From NCBI GenBank assembly GCA_015039315.1, contig WIDE01000121.1:1-64000 (forward strand): a stretch of DNA of 64,000 nt. The letters are read 5' to 3'. Numbering within the stretch: position 1 is the first letter of the stretch; the number at the start of each line of letters is the position of its first letter. Source of the DNA: Clavulina sp. PMI_390. Taxonomy: Eukaryota; Basidiomycota; Agaricomycetes; Cantharellales; Hydnaceae. The notes beneath the pieces were generated by a model. The model did not search any database, was not told where the DNA came from, and was given only the letters and a program-made list of their open reading frames with translations. Positions 9,473 through 21,833 of this stretch are shown here, one piece after another. A program made the translations under genes and the position numbers.

Positions 9473-11981
9473 CTACTTTTGGAATATGAATCCTCCAGTA
9501 CGAGTCATGACCTTTCCCGGATCATACTTGGCTGCCAATGCTTTCAGGGCGGGGACGTTCGGCCCGTAGATGCTTTCCAACGAGTCCGTCGAAAGCGCGT
9601 AGTTCGGGTATGTGTACAACTGGCTCAAATTCTGCCCTTCCGCCAGGGCAGCGTTAATGATCGCCTGCTTGGTCTCCGCGAGCGCATTGTAGCAGTATTT
9701 GTCAGAGACTCCGAGAGGCCATGCGAAATAGAGGTTGAGAGGTGAGAGATAGTTGTCGTGCGGCCAAGCGGAAGAGTTGGTGGATGGCGCCTTGCTAGGC
9801 CAGGAAGTGAGGAAAGGCTCCACGTCGTAAGAAACGAATATTCCGGCCCCGCCAAGTATTGTTGTGCCGTGCAGCTAGACCATACCGAATGGGAGGACAG
9901 GAATAGTAAGACAAGCGTAGAGTGATAAGTCATCGCTCGTGAAACGACAGGTTACGCATTTCATACCACTGCTTGTTGCTTGATGACAGTCAAGATGCTG
10001 AGAGACAGGTTCTCCAACGATACCGATGAAAATGCACCCCTATTGAGTGAGAGGGTTCAGCCTTTTGTGGGAAGGTCCGATGGGAAGCAGCTTTAGCTAA
10101 GGAACACACTTCAGATTTGCCGTCGCGTTACTTGGGGCGGATGTCACCAGATCTCCGAATGATCGCGTCTTCACATTCGTATTGAGAGCTGGAACCGCAA
10201 GGAATCCGTCGAAAAGACCCGCAGGCGGTGTGGGGCCATTGTAGAAAATAGACAACGAGAATATTGGCACTGTCGCAAGGATATCGTAGGTCGGGATGAT
10301 ATTGGCGTTCGGATCGGTATTAGTCGCTTGGAATACAGCAGTGAGATTTGTAAGGGTGTCATACTATGGTGTGTCACAAGAGAATTTTTAGTATACGAGG
10401 TGGAGCTGCAAAGTGAGAAGAGGGAGAATTCTTACATAGAGGCCATCGTAAATTATGTCTCCGCCCTTGTTGAGAAAATAAATCAGGCTCCTCCAATAAG
10501 GTGAAGGATAATCAACAACTCACCCAAACCTTTCCCTGAGGGAAACTTTTCAGGGTAATTTTGGTCACAACGCCCTACTCAAAGCAAGGACGGGTCATTC
10601 GAGGGGAGCTTTGCGAGACGAGTTTTGGACCGCAAGACGCACGAAATTGTTGAGACCACCCTTCATTCCCCAGAAGAGATCAGAGTTGCTTGTAGCGCTA
10701 ACTTGGAGGATTTCGCCAGATGGGATAACAACCTCAAAGGCCAGGACAGTGTCGATTGTCAGCCCATGCAGATTCGTCAACCATGAGAAGCCTACAACGT
10801 AGAATGAGAATAAAGTCTTCGAGATGATCGAGCGATGTGTGCGAATACCTCCGCCAAGAGTAAAGCCGCCAACGCCAACACCTGGTAAAGGGCCAGAATA
10901 CAAACGTAATACGACATCAGGAGAAATGAATAGAGAAGTGAAAGTTAAGGTTCATACCCGATACTCGGCCGCCGACAACGTTAATTCCCATCGGCTATAC
11001 ACATCGGATAAAGTGGTCATTCAAGTTTCCAAACCGCGGCAGTTGAGAGAGGTCACATGAAGGTCAGAGAAGAATACAATTGCCGAGCATCCCTGCCTTG
11101 AGGCGGATTAGCACTCACCACAATCTTGGCGTAGACGTCATCCCAAATGAGGCCCGTGCCTGCCCGAGAACTTTCATTCAACAAAGATCACAATAGATTG
11201 ACGAACAAGTTGATCCGCACCAAACTGAACGGATTGCATATCCGAGGCGACGGTGATAGTGTTGAACCTAAAAGGGAGAAAACATTAGGGATGTATGTCT
11301 CTCTGGGACCAAGGGGAATAACATACCGGACGAGACTTATCAAAACTCCCGTCGTCGATGATGCACCTGCGCGTACCGAGATCTAATAAGCTGTTTGCCT
11401 TAGCAAGAGTTGTAGGTTGATAATACCTGGAACAGTGGTGTGGCCACCACTTTTGATCTTCGTAATTATATGAGAGAGGCTCCAACCACATATGTATCAC
11501 ACCAAGCATACCGCGAAAGGAGTGGTACTATTACTGAGAATGCGCATCTATAACCGAACGGCTTGGAATTAGAGCATAGACGACGGAGTAGGTCGATTGA
11601 AGCACGCACGATCACGGCGACATCTGCACTGCTCCCAGGTTCCACAGAGCATGCGGCGTCCTGGGTCGAGGAAAGCGTGAAGTGGGCTACGGCGAACGAC
11701 GATGAGCAATGTGAGCGTGTGGTACCTCATGATGATATTGGCCCTGCGTGCATACCCATATCTGACAGATAATGGACTGTTCCAGGCGCGTAGACCGCTG
11801 AGGCAGACGATATTGATGCTTTAATCTGGTTGCATGTTGGGTCGAGCAGCAGTCCCCGCGACTCAGGGTGATCCCGCTCAATGGCTCGGAAGGTATTGAT
11901 ATGCGGTACTGTTCGAGCGAAGGTGAAGGGGGCCGCGAGGAGCGCCATGACGCTCAGAAGGGATGCGGGGCAGCACAACAT
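9473..11981 (-). CDS. Secreted FAD-linked oxidase (berberine-bridge-enzyme-like, VAO superfamily)
   Basis: A multi-exon gene starting at 11981 with a hydrophobic signal-like N-terminus (LLSVMALLAAPFTFA). The FAD-binding PCMH fold is recognisable in order: SVEPGSSADVAVIVRAS, a GGGHTTVPG loop split by an intron, FNTITVASDMQSVQFGA, GTGLIWDDVYAKIV, GGRVSGVGVGGFTLGGG, then FSWLTNLHGLTIDTVLAFEV and SDLFWGMKGGLNNFG. The C-terminus has the BBE signature around YPNYALSTDSLESIYG ending KYDPGKVMTRTGGFIF. Enzymes of this family oxidise sugars, alcohols or alkaloids and give H2O2. The GRVSGVGVGG loop lacks the Cys used for the second covalent FAD bond in bicovalent BBE enzymes, so flavin attachment, if covalent, is probably through the His of the GGGH loop only. 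Introns are short. Exon borders are approximate and the substrate is unknown. Confidence 0.85.
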
Positions 11982-12582
11982 AGTGGTGGTGGTGGGGGAA
12001 GAATTTCTGGCGGGCTGAGTTTTTGACAGGCAGGCGGCGTACAGGGTCAGCCGGACATGCCCTTAGCCTCGTCATCGATCACACAGCATGCAGCCGAATA
12101 GCAGCTCAATATTTGTTGAGTTTCGAGCGTATCATCTCAGGCGCATGAGCAGCGCGAAAAAGCTTTCAATGGCGAACACAGTTAGTATCGAGAATGCGAT
12201 TCAAGTTAGAACCAACACGTTTCTTTTCCGGGACGGAGCATCCGTTAGTCACGTGACCTCAAACCAAGGCCAATCGCCCAGCCCTCGGCGAGTGCATCTC
12301 AAGGTACTGTAGGAGTCATATTGACCTCACGAGGTGATACAATAATATTTCTGACTGGTAGCCCTTACTAACATGAGAGTAGCCCTCAGTGTCTGCTGCC
12401 TAACGGCAGCTGTCGTCGCAGCAGACCGGGTGCAAATCTGATTTGCACTCCATTAGGCTCCACCCAATACTTAAGCTTGATTCACACCTTCAATGTGATC
12501 GCCTTGGTAGTTTTTTCTGATGGATCGATTGTACGTAGCTACGAAGAATGTGCCAGGCGAGCCGATAATGTACTCGTACGAT
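11982..12582. other. Intergenic, between oxidase promoter and F-box gene 3' end
   Basis: About 600 bases with no supported gene. It must hold the upstream region of the oxidase (transcribed leftwards from 11981) and the 3' end of the F-box gene. I see no clear TATA box or repeat. Confidence 0.4.
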
Positions 12583-14554
12583 TCAATGCAAGCAGACTTG
12601 ATATAGAACGACATCGACAACCCCGGGAGACGAGCCAGCGGTACATATACCAAGTCTGCCCGAAACTTCGCTCCATGCGAATACGGTGGGATCGCCATAC
12701 CTACGCCACCCTTTCTCTTTCGCAATGCCATTGATATCGACTGCACGTTTTGTTCGTGCATCAAAAATCATCACTGGCTTGTGCACGAGAGAATCTCCCG
12801 CTGGGGAAAGCTCTGTCATCACCAGCGCCGTTCGTTGCGTCCCCGCACCAAGCGATCTCATTGTTTGCGCCTGTAGTACGTCCGGTTCAGAGGATACCAG
12901 ACAAAGAATGCGATCGTATCCTTGGATTGCGCGATGTGCCCCCACCTCCACGTTCCTCAATTGGTTGAATCCGTCTAACCATCTTGACCTAAACTGGCGG
13001 AGTTCAGGGAAAACAAGCTCTGGAGGGTAATCTGTCTCCCACCGAGGTGGGATAGTAAAGTTTAGCCTTCGACCGTTCTCCATATTGTCAGGGAGCGCCG
13101 CACTAGCCATCCCTATTGTAGATGACCAGGTAGAGCGGAAGCGCCAAAGCTTCAAGAACCGTTCGCCAGTCTCGCTTAGTTTGGAAAGATGCTTAGGAAT
13201 AGTAATCGTGCCTGAAGCATGACCGTAATGACATATAGCACTACTAGTCTCGTGAGGCGGACCTTCTGCTTCACGAAGAGTGTCTAGGGAATAACACCTC
13301 AGGAGATCGTGGGCCTGAACGAGGAGATAGGTCCCTTCAAGGATCCCAATGTGAATTCGGAACGTTTCACTTAGAATCTAGGCAGATTCAGCAACTCTGT
13401 TTATACGGATCGAGGGACTCACTCACAATCTCGTCATTTGTGATTGAGAAACGGTGTCCGCTTGTAAAGTCTATGACTCTGACCCGAAACCATGACATAC
13501 CCGCCTGTGGAGATCGCTCCACAGTGATGAAGAACTTGCCAGACACCTGAAACCTGTCCAATTGCGTGCGAGGAGTGACAGAAATAGCACCAAGATAGAT
13601 GGGAAGCGATTGAACAGGGCTCAAACCATTATCGATACTGGTGTGAAGGGGCAGGAAAAACAGCTCTGTGGCAGAGCTTCTACAGAACTTGAATTAGCTG
13701 GTCATTTATGTGAATGCACAAGATGGATGATCACGAACATGCATTTCCCTGCAAAAAGGACCCCATACTGATTTTGGTAACGAATAGGGTGGACGACGTG
13801 CCATCCATCTTTGCAAGCGGTGCGGTGGTGAGAACCCTTCTCTATGAAGAGGACCGTATAGCAGACGACAGGGAAAGCTCGAAGATCGAATACTCGGAGC
13901 TGATCTTCGCGCCAAACGAAGAAGACTTCTCCGCCCGTGGAGAGCCCAATGGTGTGGAGATCCTTTCGAGGTATTCCATATACAGCGCCAAGTATTGGCT
14001 CAATGGTGATAGTTGGCTCGGCCAAAGCCTTCCGTGCGCGAAGGCTATCCCAGTACCGATCTCGGAGAGATACCCTAGGTCGCCACTCGGTAGTATGAGA
14101 ATTGGCAGTGAAGGGTATCCTCTCACGGTGAAATATAGTCGAAGGAATGGAGTTCTTGAGTTGTAGAGTCTCTGGGACAAGCAATGGAGTAGACGCGTCG
14201 GGGATCGGAGGGCCTCCGCGTACACCTTGATGAGATAACGCCTGTCTCCATATAGTCTCCTCACTGGTGCAATTACGAAGTGTTCGGCAAGTCTAGTTGC
14301 GAATAGCTCAGCAGATAAAATCAGAACAGTAAGGGCCAGAGATAGTAAGTTAGGCTTACATGACTGAGGGTCACCACATCACCGAGAGGGAGATAAAGAA
14401 TTATGTCCAGCAGTATATCATAGGGCAAGGTATGAAATGATATGCAGGTGTTAGAATTCTGCTTGGATACATTGGTGTAATTGGAGGAGAGGGAAGCGGC
14501 AACACCATGACCATAATGTAAGATTGGGCTGACAATCGAACGAATTTGATCCAT
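12583..14554 (-). CDS. F-box protein, copy 1
   Basis: The start is ATG at 14554. Exon 1 (14554-14360) carries an F-box core LPYDILLDIILYLPLGDV and ends LSH; exon 2 begins at 14292 with TCRTLRNCTSEETIWRQAL, completing the F-box. Later exons (to about 13745, then about 13680-13430, then about 13160-12583) encode a large C-terminal region with motifs RYWDSLRARKALAEPTITIE, FFVWREDQLRVFDLR, GKFFITVERSP and FAWSEVSGRLGI that may form a propeller-like substrate-binding fold. The F-box would bind Skp1 in an SCF ubiquitin ligase; the rest would choose substrates. The downstream paralog at 15216-17249 shares the same layout. Exon borders inside the gene are approximate. Confidence 0.75.
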
Positions 14555-15215
14555 GCAGAATTATGGGGGTTAAAGCAGCAAAAATTCCTTTCAGTATGGG
14601 TTCTGCCGACAAGTTAGGATTAGGAGCCTCAGGCTTCAGGTACGATGAGAGGGTGAGCTAGCTATGGCGGTGATCGTTCAAGAGAATCCTGGCCAAGAAA
14701 GGGAATCCCTTCAGTGTAAATCACCCTGATGTCTCAGTGTCAGAATGACCTTGGGGAGCAGAGGGGGACGTTGCCCAGTGTGAGTGGGCAGTGCTTGTGC
14801 CGCAGCGTGCGAAAGTGCAAATCCGAGAGTCTTTGAATAGAGTCAAGGCACTCGCTTCAAATCTGTTCCATCAAAACCAATCGCATAGCATTATGCCTCA
14901 GAGTATGATTCAGAGTCCCCGTGTCTCTTGGCATCACGATAGCTGTGCCACTTTTCACCTCCTAGTCGAACACCGCAATATACGGCCTCCACCAACAATT
15001 TGCACATGCCCTCCCTCCTATTGCAAAGTCACATCGATACAGGCAATTCTCCGAGTCTCGGAGCATAATGACGCAAGTCCCCCTACCCTCGAGGTTGAAT
15101 TGTTGATATGTCCGATGTTCATGCATTCCGTTCTCACGAAACGCCGACCTCGGATGAATAGATCATGCAATGAATCCATTGTGTGCTAAGAACTTGAACC
15201 GACGCAATGACGCAT
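14555..15215. other. Intergenic between the two F-box paralogs
   Basis: About 660 bases with only short, unconvincing frames. It should contain the promoter of F-box copy 1 and the 3' end of copy 2. No repeat or regulatory motif stands out. Confidence 0.4.
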
Positions 15216-17249
15216 TCAGGGCACGCAGAAACGGTACAGTACGATATTAAGAAGTCCCGTGGATGTGTCCTCCCAGCTGATTGCGAGTCTTCCCGAGAGC
15301 TCATTCCATGCAAATCCTGTTGGACTGTGTCTACCGTATGGCATTTCATCCCCAGTCTCCCTCGCATCTGCGTCTGTGATTCTTGGATCTTGGATGGAAA
15401 CTGGCTTATGTACGAGACCACTACCATCACGAGCAAGCTGTGTGAAGCTAAGAAGTCTCTGTTGCGGTTGCACACCTGAGCGACGCAGCCATCCGACTTG
15501 ATTCTTGGATAGCTCCGGGGAAACAAGAGCGAGCAGAGAGTCGTACCCCTGACTAGCGCAGCATACTCGGGTGATAGTATGCCGGAGTTTATGGAGCGCG
15601 CTACCCCCTCGCCCCCAAAGCTTGTTACGACTCGCCCCACTTTTCTTGCTACGTAGTTCAGGGTAGAGGGCCTCCAGCATATAATCCTCCTGGAGCGTAT
15701 AAGAGTGAGTGACAGCCAGCGCACTCCCAGTACCAGGGATCACTGCTTGAGTAAGTGTGACAGGGAACTGCCAGTCGTATCGAAAACGCCATAGCATCAA
15801 CAGTGTTTCATACGCATTGTTCATTCTCGAAAATTGTGATGGAAGTGTGATGGTTCCAGAAGCGTAGCCTTGGTACCCGCTCCCATCTCTAAATCGTCTT
15901 GGATGATTTTGGGTATCGCAAAGAGTATCAAGGGGGTGGCATTCGAGCCATCCATCGGCTTGGACAAGAAGATAGTTTTCATCAACTATCTCAATCTGGA
16001 TATCATGGGATTCAATAGGGATCTGAAAGATGTCAGCAAATACGATAACGCTCGGTTATATAAATGACTAACAAGTTTATTCAACAAAGAGTATCTTTTC
16101 CCTGTGGTGAAGTCCAGGATGGTTACCCGAAATGTTGCTGATGCGCTCAAGTCTGGATAACGTTCCAAAGTGATAAGAAATTTGCCAACCGCTTTGAAAG
16201 CAGTCATCTGTGCGCCCACAGTAACAGGCGAGAGGTTCCCGAGACGGATAGGCAGTATGAAGGAAGAGTCTGGTGGCCAGTCAACGCCATGATTATCCTG
16301 TGTTAAAAACGGCTGGAAATAGAGTTCGACAGGGCATGAAGAGCTAGTTGCATATATGAATATAAGCGCACTATCCCAGGGGAACAAGTGAACTCACTGG
16401 CAAGATGCTGCGAAGAGGACGCCTTCTTCACCCTGATAACGAACAAGATGTACGATGTGCCATCGCCTTCCCCACAAGTCAGGTTTATGTGTTTCCGCAA
16501 AGTGAACAGTATACCGTATCAAGGGCGAAGAGCGAAGATCAAACAGCTGCAATCGATCCGCATGCCAGACAAAAAAAAATTGACCACCAGCGGTGAAGTC
16601 CATCGCATGGAAATTAGATGGTGGGTCGTTCTCGATAGCGTGTAGGACTGGCTCAATCGTGACTGTAGGTTGTTGGATTACCGAACGAGCACGGACGGTG
16701 TCCCAATATTGATCGCGAAGCGAGAGACTGGGCTGCCATTGGGGAGATTCGGTGATGACTGTAACCGTAGTTCGTTCACCGAAGTGGAGAGGAGTGGATG
16801 AGCTACCTGATTGGTCGTGGAGGAGGTCGGGGGAGAATGAGGGTGGGGGGTATGGACTAGGAAGAGGCGGCCCTGGCACTGGACGAGTGAGCAAGCGCCG
16901 CCAGACAGTGTCTGCGCCGGCATAGATACGAAATTTTCGACATGCCTAATCAAAGATGATGAGATCAGCACACGCGAAGCGTCAGAGATAAGGGTGCGGT
17001 GGAACTCACATGACTCAACGCAACAACCTCGGCCGGACAGAGGAAGCACATAATATCGGTGATTATGTCCTCTGGTAATAGAGCGAGAGAGATACGAGGA
17101 GAAAAGGACTTGGCAAAATCTGCATAAAATGGCATTTTCTCGTGTGGCTGCTCAATTTGACCAGGTATCGGCGCTTTTCCCATTGATGACGGAGTGGGAA
17201 GTTGTCGATTCGGACGGAGTACACCAGTGAGAGATCGGAGACGGCGCAT
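15216..17249 (-). CDS. F-box protein, copy 2
   Basis: Head-to-tail paralog of the gene at 12583-14554. The chosen start is ATG at 17249 (MRRLRSLTGVLRPNRQ); the frame is open further upstream but has no ATG. The F-box core is LLPEDIITDIMCFLCPAEVV followed by LSHV, then an intron and CRKFRIYAGADTVWRRLL. Matching downstream blocks are QYWDTVRARSVIQQPTVTIE, FFVWHADRLQLFDLR, GKFLITLERYPD and FAWNELSGRLAIS. A Pro-rich linker follows the F-box and differs from copy 1. Role as for copy 1: predicted SCF substrate receptor, substrate unknown. Exons are approximately 17249-17010, 16945-16394, 16360-16070 and 15824-15216. Confidence 0.75.
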
Positions 17250-17500
17250 AAGCTCCCATAGAATGATGAGGGGGTGGGGACCTTGGGCCAAGAGACGCCT
17301 TCCCCAAAGTCGCTGGTTGGGGTTGAGAACTCCCGAATTTCCTCCTCAAGTCCGCAGGCAGCCCAGACTACCAGCAATGCGAAGAAGCTCGATAAGGATA
17401 AATGGAGAAAACTTCACAAGAAAAAACCAAAATTGATATTGCTGTGTAGGTTATTGAACGTTGGCGTGTGAAAATGTCAATCAACTATCAACTCCGCAGC

Positions 17501-18138
17501 TCACAGCTCTTTCCTCTCGGCCACTCGATCTGATCGATAGGGTACTCCTTGCTCGCGAACGGGAAGGGCTCTTCGATGGAACGACTGGGATAGTTGCGCT
17601 CCGGCGGAGGCCAACAAACAGCCCAAAGACGGCGAGGAGCTCCTGTAAACCTTATAGGTGAGAGTACTTGTGACGCGAACCATTATACCCGCAGTGGCTG
17701 ACCGATCAGGGATTATCACCGCCGGTATGGACCATGCTCTATCCTCTCCAGATCTAAAAGCGCAGTCCATCAAAGGCATATGAATGCTCTCAGCACTACT
17801 CTTATGTCCGACCCAACGGCATTCTGAGTCCGACTTTATGGCCCATAGCAGATGGAAAAGATGACTGCTCAAAGAGCTCTTTGACCCACAGACTAATCAC
17901 TCTTGCATCTGCCCACTCATCAATCAGGAGACGTTCGACGCGGCGCAGACAGCAAGACGACTATCATACCCCTAAAATTTCGTTCATCCTCACATCGTTT
18001 CTCCATAGTAGTCTCGATTGAATAATACTCTACCCATCTGCACGTCGGCTTATCTCTTCTCGACACAATTGCGTTTGCAAGTAGCAAGAACCTCAATGGG
18101 GCGCGATAAGCCGCCGGAGCATATACGAATTGGATCAT
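17501..18138 (-). other. Possible minus-strand orphan coding fragment
   Basis: Two adjacent minus-strand frames (18138-17920, starting MIQFVYAPAAYRAPLRFLL, and 17872-17501) read as plausible protein and could be joined by a short intron near 17900. No family is recognised and there is no paralog in the window. It may equally be chance open frame or a relic. The rest of 17250-19020 shows nothing supported. Confidence 0.25.
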
Positions 18139-19021
18139 CGGAGCTGTGAGGCTCTGGAAGCTCGTCCCCTCATAAAAATCTACATTTGGCCCATTTGGAT
18201 AAAAGCACCCGACTAAAGGCTTGGCACCTAGTTAATCCAACATTTTTCCAGCGACGCACGAGGTAAAGATTTCGGGCTTCGAGAGGGCGCCGAATGAACA
18301 TCCACGCGTATTTACCTCCGTTTCGGAATGAGTGCGCTTCATTGTCGGTCCAAGGCGAGTTTTCTAACAGCGCCCCGACATTGCACCGTCATCATCAGTT
18401 CTATATTGCTCACGAGATGTGTTCCTGGTCTTTTAGTTGATGCTCTGCATCGAGGGATATTCCCCTTCGAAGTGATGATTGGCTAAGTAACTGGATACCA
18501 ACTACCAATAAGGTCTCGTGCTTCTCCTTACGTACATTGTATCAACCATCGTCACGATGCCTTTTCCCCGAGCAGATTGATTTGCATCGGAGAAAACATA
18601 TCAAAACCTCGAGCTAACGGGTTTGGATTGGTCGGATTCTTTCACTTAAGTCTCGTGACATACTCATCATATCTCCCCAAAAAGACGCCTTTTGGAGAAT
18701 TCGCTGGAGACCAGCTGTTTGAGGCCAATGCGGAGACGATGTGGGGATCTCCATGGGGGATCGGCGTGACAGCTGCCACCTGGCAGTTTGGATTATCATA
18801 ATATCAACGATTTTGCTGATTTCACAAAATTGAGCCACAGGTCCCACGATACCAGATGAAAAGATCCGAGCGCCTCTGGTTGACAGGTACCCAATATCTC
18901 TCAGCTAGCCTTGGCGTGGAACCACGTCGGAGCGCATGTTACTACCAAGTAAATCCACCGAGAAAGCAGCACTTGCGCTGCTGGCAATGCCAAAAATTTC
19001 TCCATTTCGCCGTCATCGAGG

Positions 19022-19029
19022 TATAAAAG
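19022..19029 (+). promoter_or_regulatory. TATA box of the GH7 gene
   Basis: TATAAAAG lies 118 bases before the ATG of the cellobiohydrolase, a typical distance for a strongly expressed fungal cellulase gene. GTGGGG at about 18741 fits the CreA/Mig1 carbon-repressor consensus SYGGRG, but a six-base match is weak evidence. Confidence 0.6.
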
Positions 19030-19146
19030 ATAGCGATAATCCAGCGTTCCAAAACCCATCAACAACGGTCTCACTGCTTCGGTAGGCAGCTTCAAGCCTT
19101 CCTCAGTCAGAGAGTTCGCTAACCATCAACCGCATCTTAGCTCGTC

Positions 19147-21221
19147 ATGTTCCAGGCTGCCGCTCTCCTCTCTCTTGCCATCGCTGGTGTCCGCTCGCAG
19201 GGCATCGGTACCAACCAAGCTGAAGTTCACCCTGCTCTCACCTGGCAGACGTGCACTGCTAGCGGATGCACATCCAACTCTGGTAGCATCACCTTGGACG
19301 CTAACTGGCGCTGGGTTCACAACGCCGCGTAAGAGGATCTGCCCTTATCTCATTCAAACATCACATTGATATTTTGCCGATCTGGGATAGTGGCACCAAC
19401 TGCTACACTGGCAATGCATGGTTCGTTTGATCAAATGATTGGAAGGCCAAGATTCTCATCTCTTCAATTTAATAGGAGCTCCACCATTTGCCCCGATCCC
19501 ACTACCTGCGCTTCGGCCTGCCAGCTTGATGGTGCTAACTACTCCGGCACCTACGGAATCAGCACCTCTGGCAATGCCCTCACGCTCAACTTCCTCACTC
19601 AGAGCTCGCAGCTCAACGTCGGCTCTCGTGTCTACCTGCTCGATAGCGCAAACGCCTACCACATGTTCAAGCCCCTCAACCGCGAGTTCACCTTTGACGT
19701 CAACGTTTCCAACCTTGGCTGCGGTCTCAACGGCGCTGTTTACTTCTCTGCTATGGATGCCGATGGTGGCATGAGCAAGTACCCCAGCAACAAGGCCGGT
19801 GCTGCCGTAAGTATTGCATATCCCGATCTCGATCCCGATCCTCGCCAAGAGTACTCATGGCTATTATTATTCATTCACTTAGTACGGCACTGGTTACTGC
19901 GACTCTCAGTGCCCTCGTGACCTCAAGTTCATCAACGGTGTTGTATGTGGAAGTATTAATCGCGCTTCTCAATACCCCACTCACCTAATTCTATAGGCCA
20001 ACACTGTGAACTGGACCGCGAGCGACGCCAACTCTGGCACTGGCTCCCTCGGCTCATGCTGTGGTGAGATGGATATCTGGGAGGCGTACGTATAATCAAA
20101 CAACTAGAAGCCGAACTGAACTGACTTTGCCATCTGTTCAATAGTAACTCCATCTCTGCTGCCTACACCCCTCACCCTTGCGGCAGCGCCGTCGGTCAGA
20201 CCGAGTGCACTGGTACTCAGTGCGGTGCCACCTCCACCAACCGATATGGAGGCTTCTGCGACCCCGACGGATGCGACTTCAACTCGTACCGTATGGGCAA
20301 CACCAGCTTCTACGGCCCCGGCAAGACCGTCGACACCAGCTCTACCTTCACCATCGTCACTCAGTTCATCACCGCTGACGGCACCGACACTGGCGCTCTC
20401 TCTGAGATCAGGCGCTTCTACGTCCAGAACGGCAAGGTCATCCCCAACAGCCAGTCTACGATCTCTGGTGTCACTGGCAACTCGGTCTCCGATTCGTTCT
20501 GCACTGCCCAGAAGACTGCCTTCGGTGATCAGAACGTCTTCGCCTCAAACGGTGGCATGGCTCAGATGGGCAAGTCTCTTGCTCAGGGTGTCGTTTTGGT
20601 CCTTTCCCTCTGGGATGATCATGAGGTTGACATGCTCTGGCTCGGTGAGTCACAATTCAGTCCCTGCGAGATTTTCCCTCATGGCTAATGAATGACCTGC
20701 CCCTTCTAGACTCTGACTACCCCACCACTGCCGCTGCCACTAAGCCCGGTATTGCTCGTGGCACTTGCGCTACCACTTCTGGTGACCCCACCACCCTCGA
20801 GTCCCAGGACACCAGCGCCAAGGTCACCTACTCCAACATCAAGTTCGGCACCATCGGCTCTACTTTCTCTTCTAGTACGTTCTATCCCGCGATATTGTGC
20901 TGCTATCTCAGGTCACTTGTGCTGATCACTATTCTTACTCTCAGCCGGCACCACCACCACCACTACCACCACCGGCAAGACTACCACCACCACCACCAAG
21001 GGTACTACCACCAGCACCAGCTCCGGCTCGAGCACCACCACCGTCCCCGAGTACGGCCAATGGTATGACTCTTCTCTTCTTCTTGCTGCTGGTGTTTTCC
21101 AACTTCCTGACATCATGTCGTTTTCCCTCACAGTGGCGGTATCGGCTATGGTGGCTCTACCACTTGCGCGAGCCCCTACAAGTGCACTTACTCCAACCCC
21201 TACTACTCTCAGTGCCTGTAG
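19147..21221 (+). CDS. GH7 cellobiohydrolase with C-terminal CBM1
   Basis: Nine exons (19147-19328, 19391-19420, 19476-19806, 19883-19942, 19997-20085, 20145-20644, 20710-20874, 20945-21062, 21134-21221) join in frame to 520 residues. Residues 1-17 form a signal peptide; mature protein begins near [19 protein letters not shown]. The GH7 active-site motif [10 protein letters not shown] is complete: Glu225 (nucleophile), Asp227 and Glu230 (acid/base), with the codon after Glu230 split by an intron. A Thr/Ser-rich linker (about residues 445-483) leads to a family 1 cellulose-binding module with [13 protein letters not shown] and NPYYSQC, keeping the aromatic cellulose-contact residues. The enzyme cuts cellobiose units from cellulose chain ends outside the cell. 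GH7 members act mostly from reducing ends (family knowledge). The GH3 gene at 34138 would hydrolyse the product. Introns are 54-76 bases. Confidence 0.95.
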
Positions 21222-21833
21222 AGGTCGATTGTTTGCAGCCTCTAGCTCATACATTACAATCTTTTCTACATACTTTTTCCTTCTTTCTTGGTCAGCTAAA
21301 GAATGTTGCGCTGTATCCAATCTTTTTGTATGTATCCAAAATGTGTCCAGCGACGAGTTTGCTAGACATAGCAGAATACACGTGTGTTTCTACCTTGCTC
21401 TTTTCCTTCAGAGTGATTTGTGTATTCGACAGACGGGCTACTTCTCCAAGCTCGGGATTCGGCCAATGATTGGACCGAAGACGAGGAGGAAATCCATTTT
21501 ATCACTTGAGATTAATTGCCAAATCACTCATATGGTGACAGCTATAGAATACGTGTGGGTGCATAATGAATTATGATAACTACCACATCAGTGCTCCGAG
21601 GACGACGATGCACTCGGGGGGCAGAGTCTGCCGGTGTCAAAAAAAAAATCATTACTTATGCCACCTGTGCCATCTTGTGGAGCCCATGTACTATCACAAA
21701 GTAACTGCTTCCGAGTCCAGGCGGCGCCTACGAGGGTAGATGTGAACAATGTTCATTCGGTGTGACGCGTGTTGGAAGCGTTCCACCTCCAGTGGCTATC
21801 CAAGGGGCCCAGTCGTTGTCGACGCTGAGCGCG
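21222..21833. other. Intergenic between GH7 and RING genes
   Basis: About 600 bases holding the GH7 3' UTR and the RING gene promoter. A short A run (about 21640-21648) is present. No other feature is seen. Confidence 0.4.

Noticed and set aside
21762..21833. Earlier start for the RING-H2 gene
   Set aside because: The frame is open upstream, but only GTG is available. The first in-frame ATG is at 21834.
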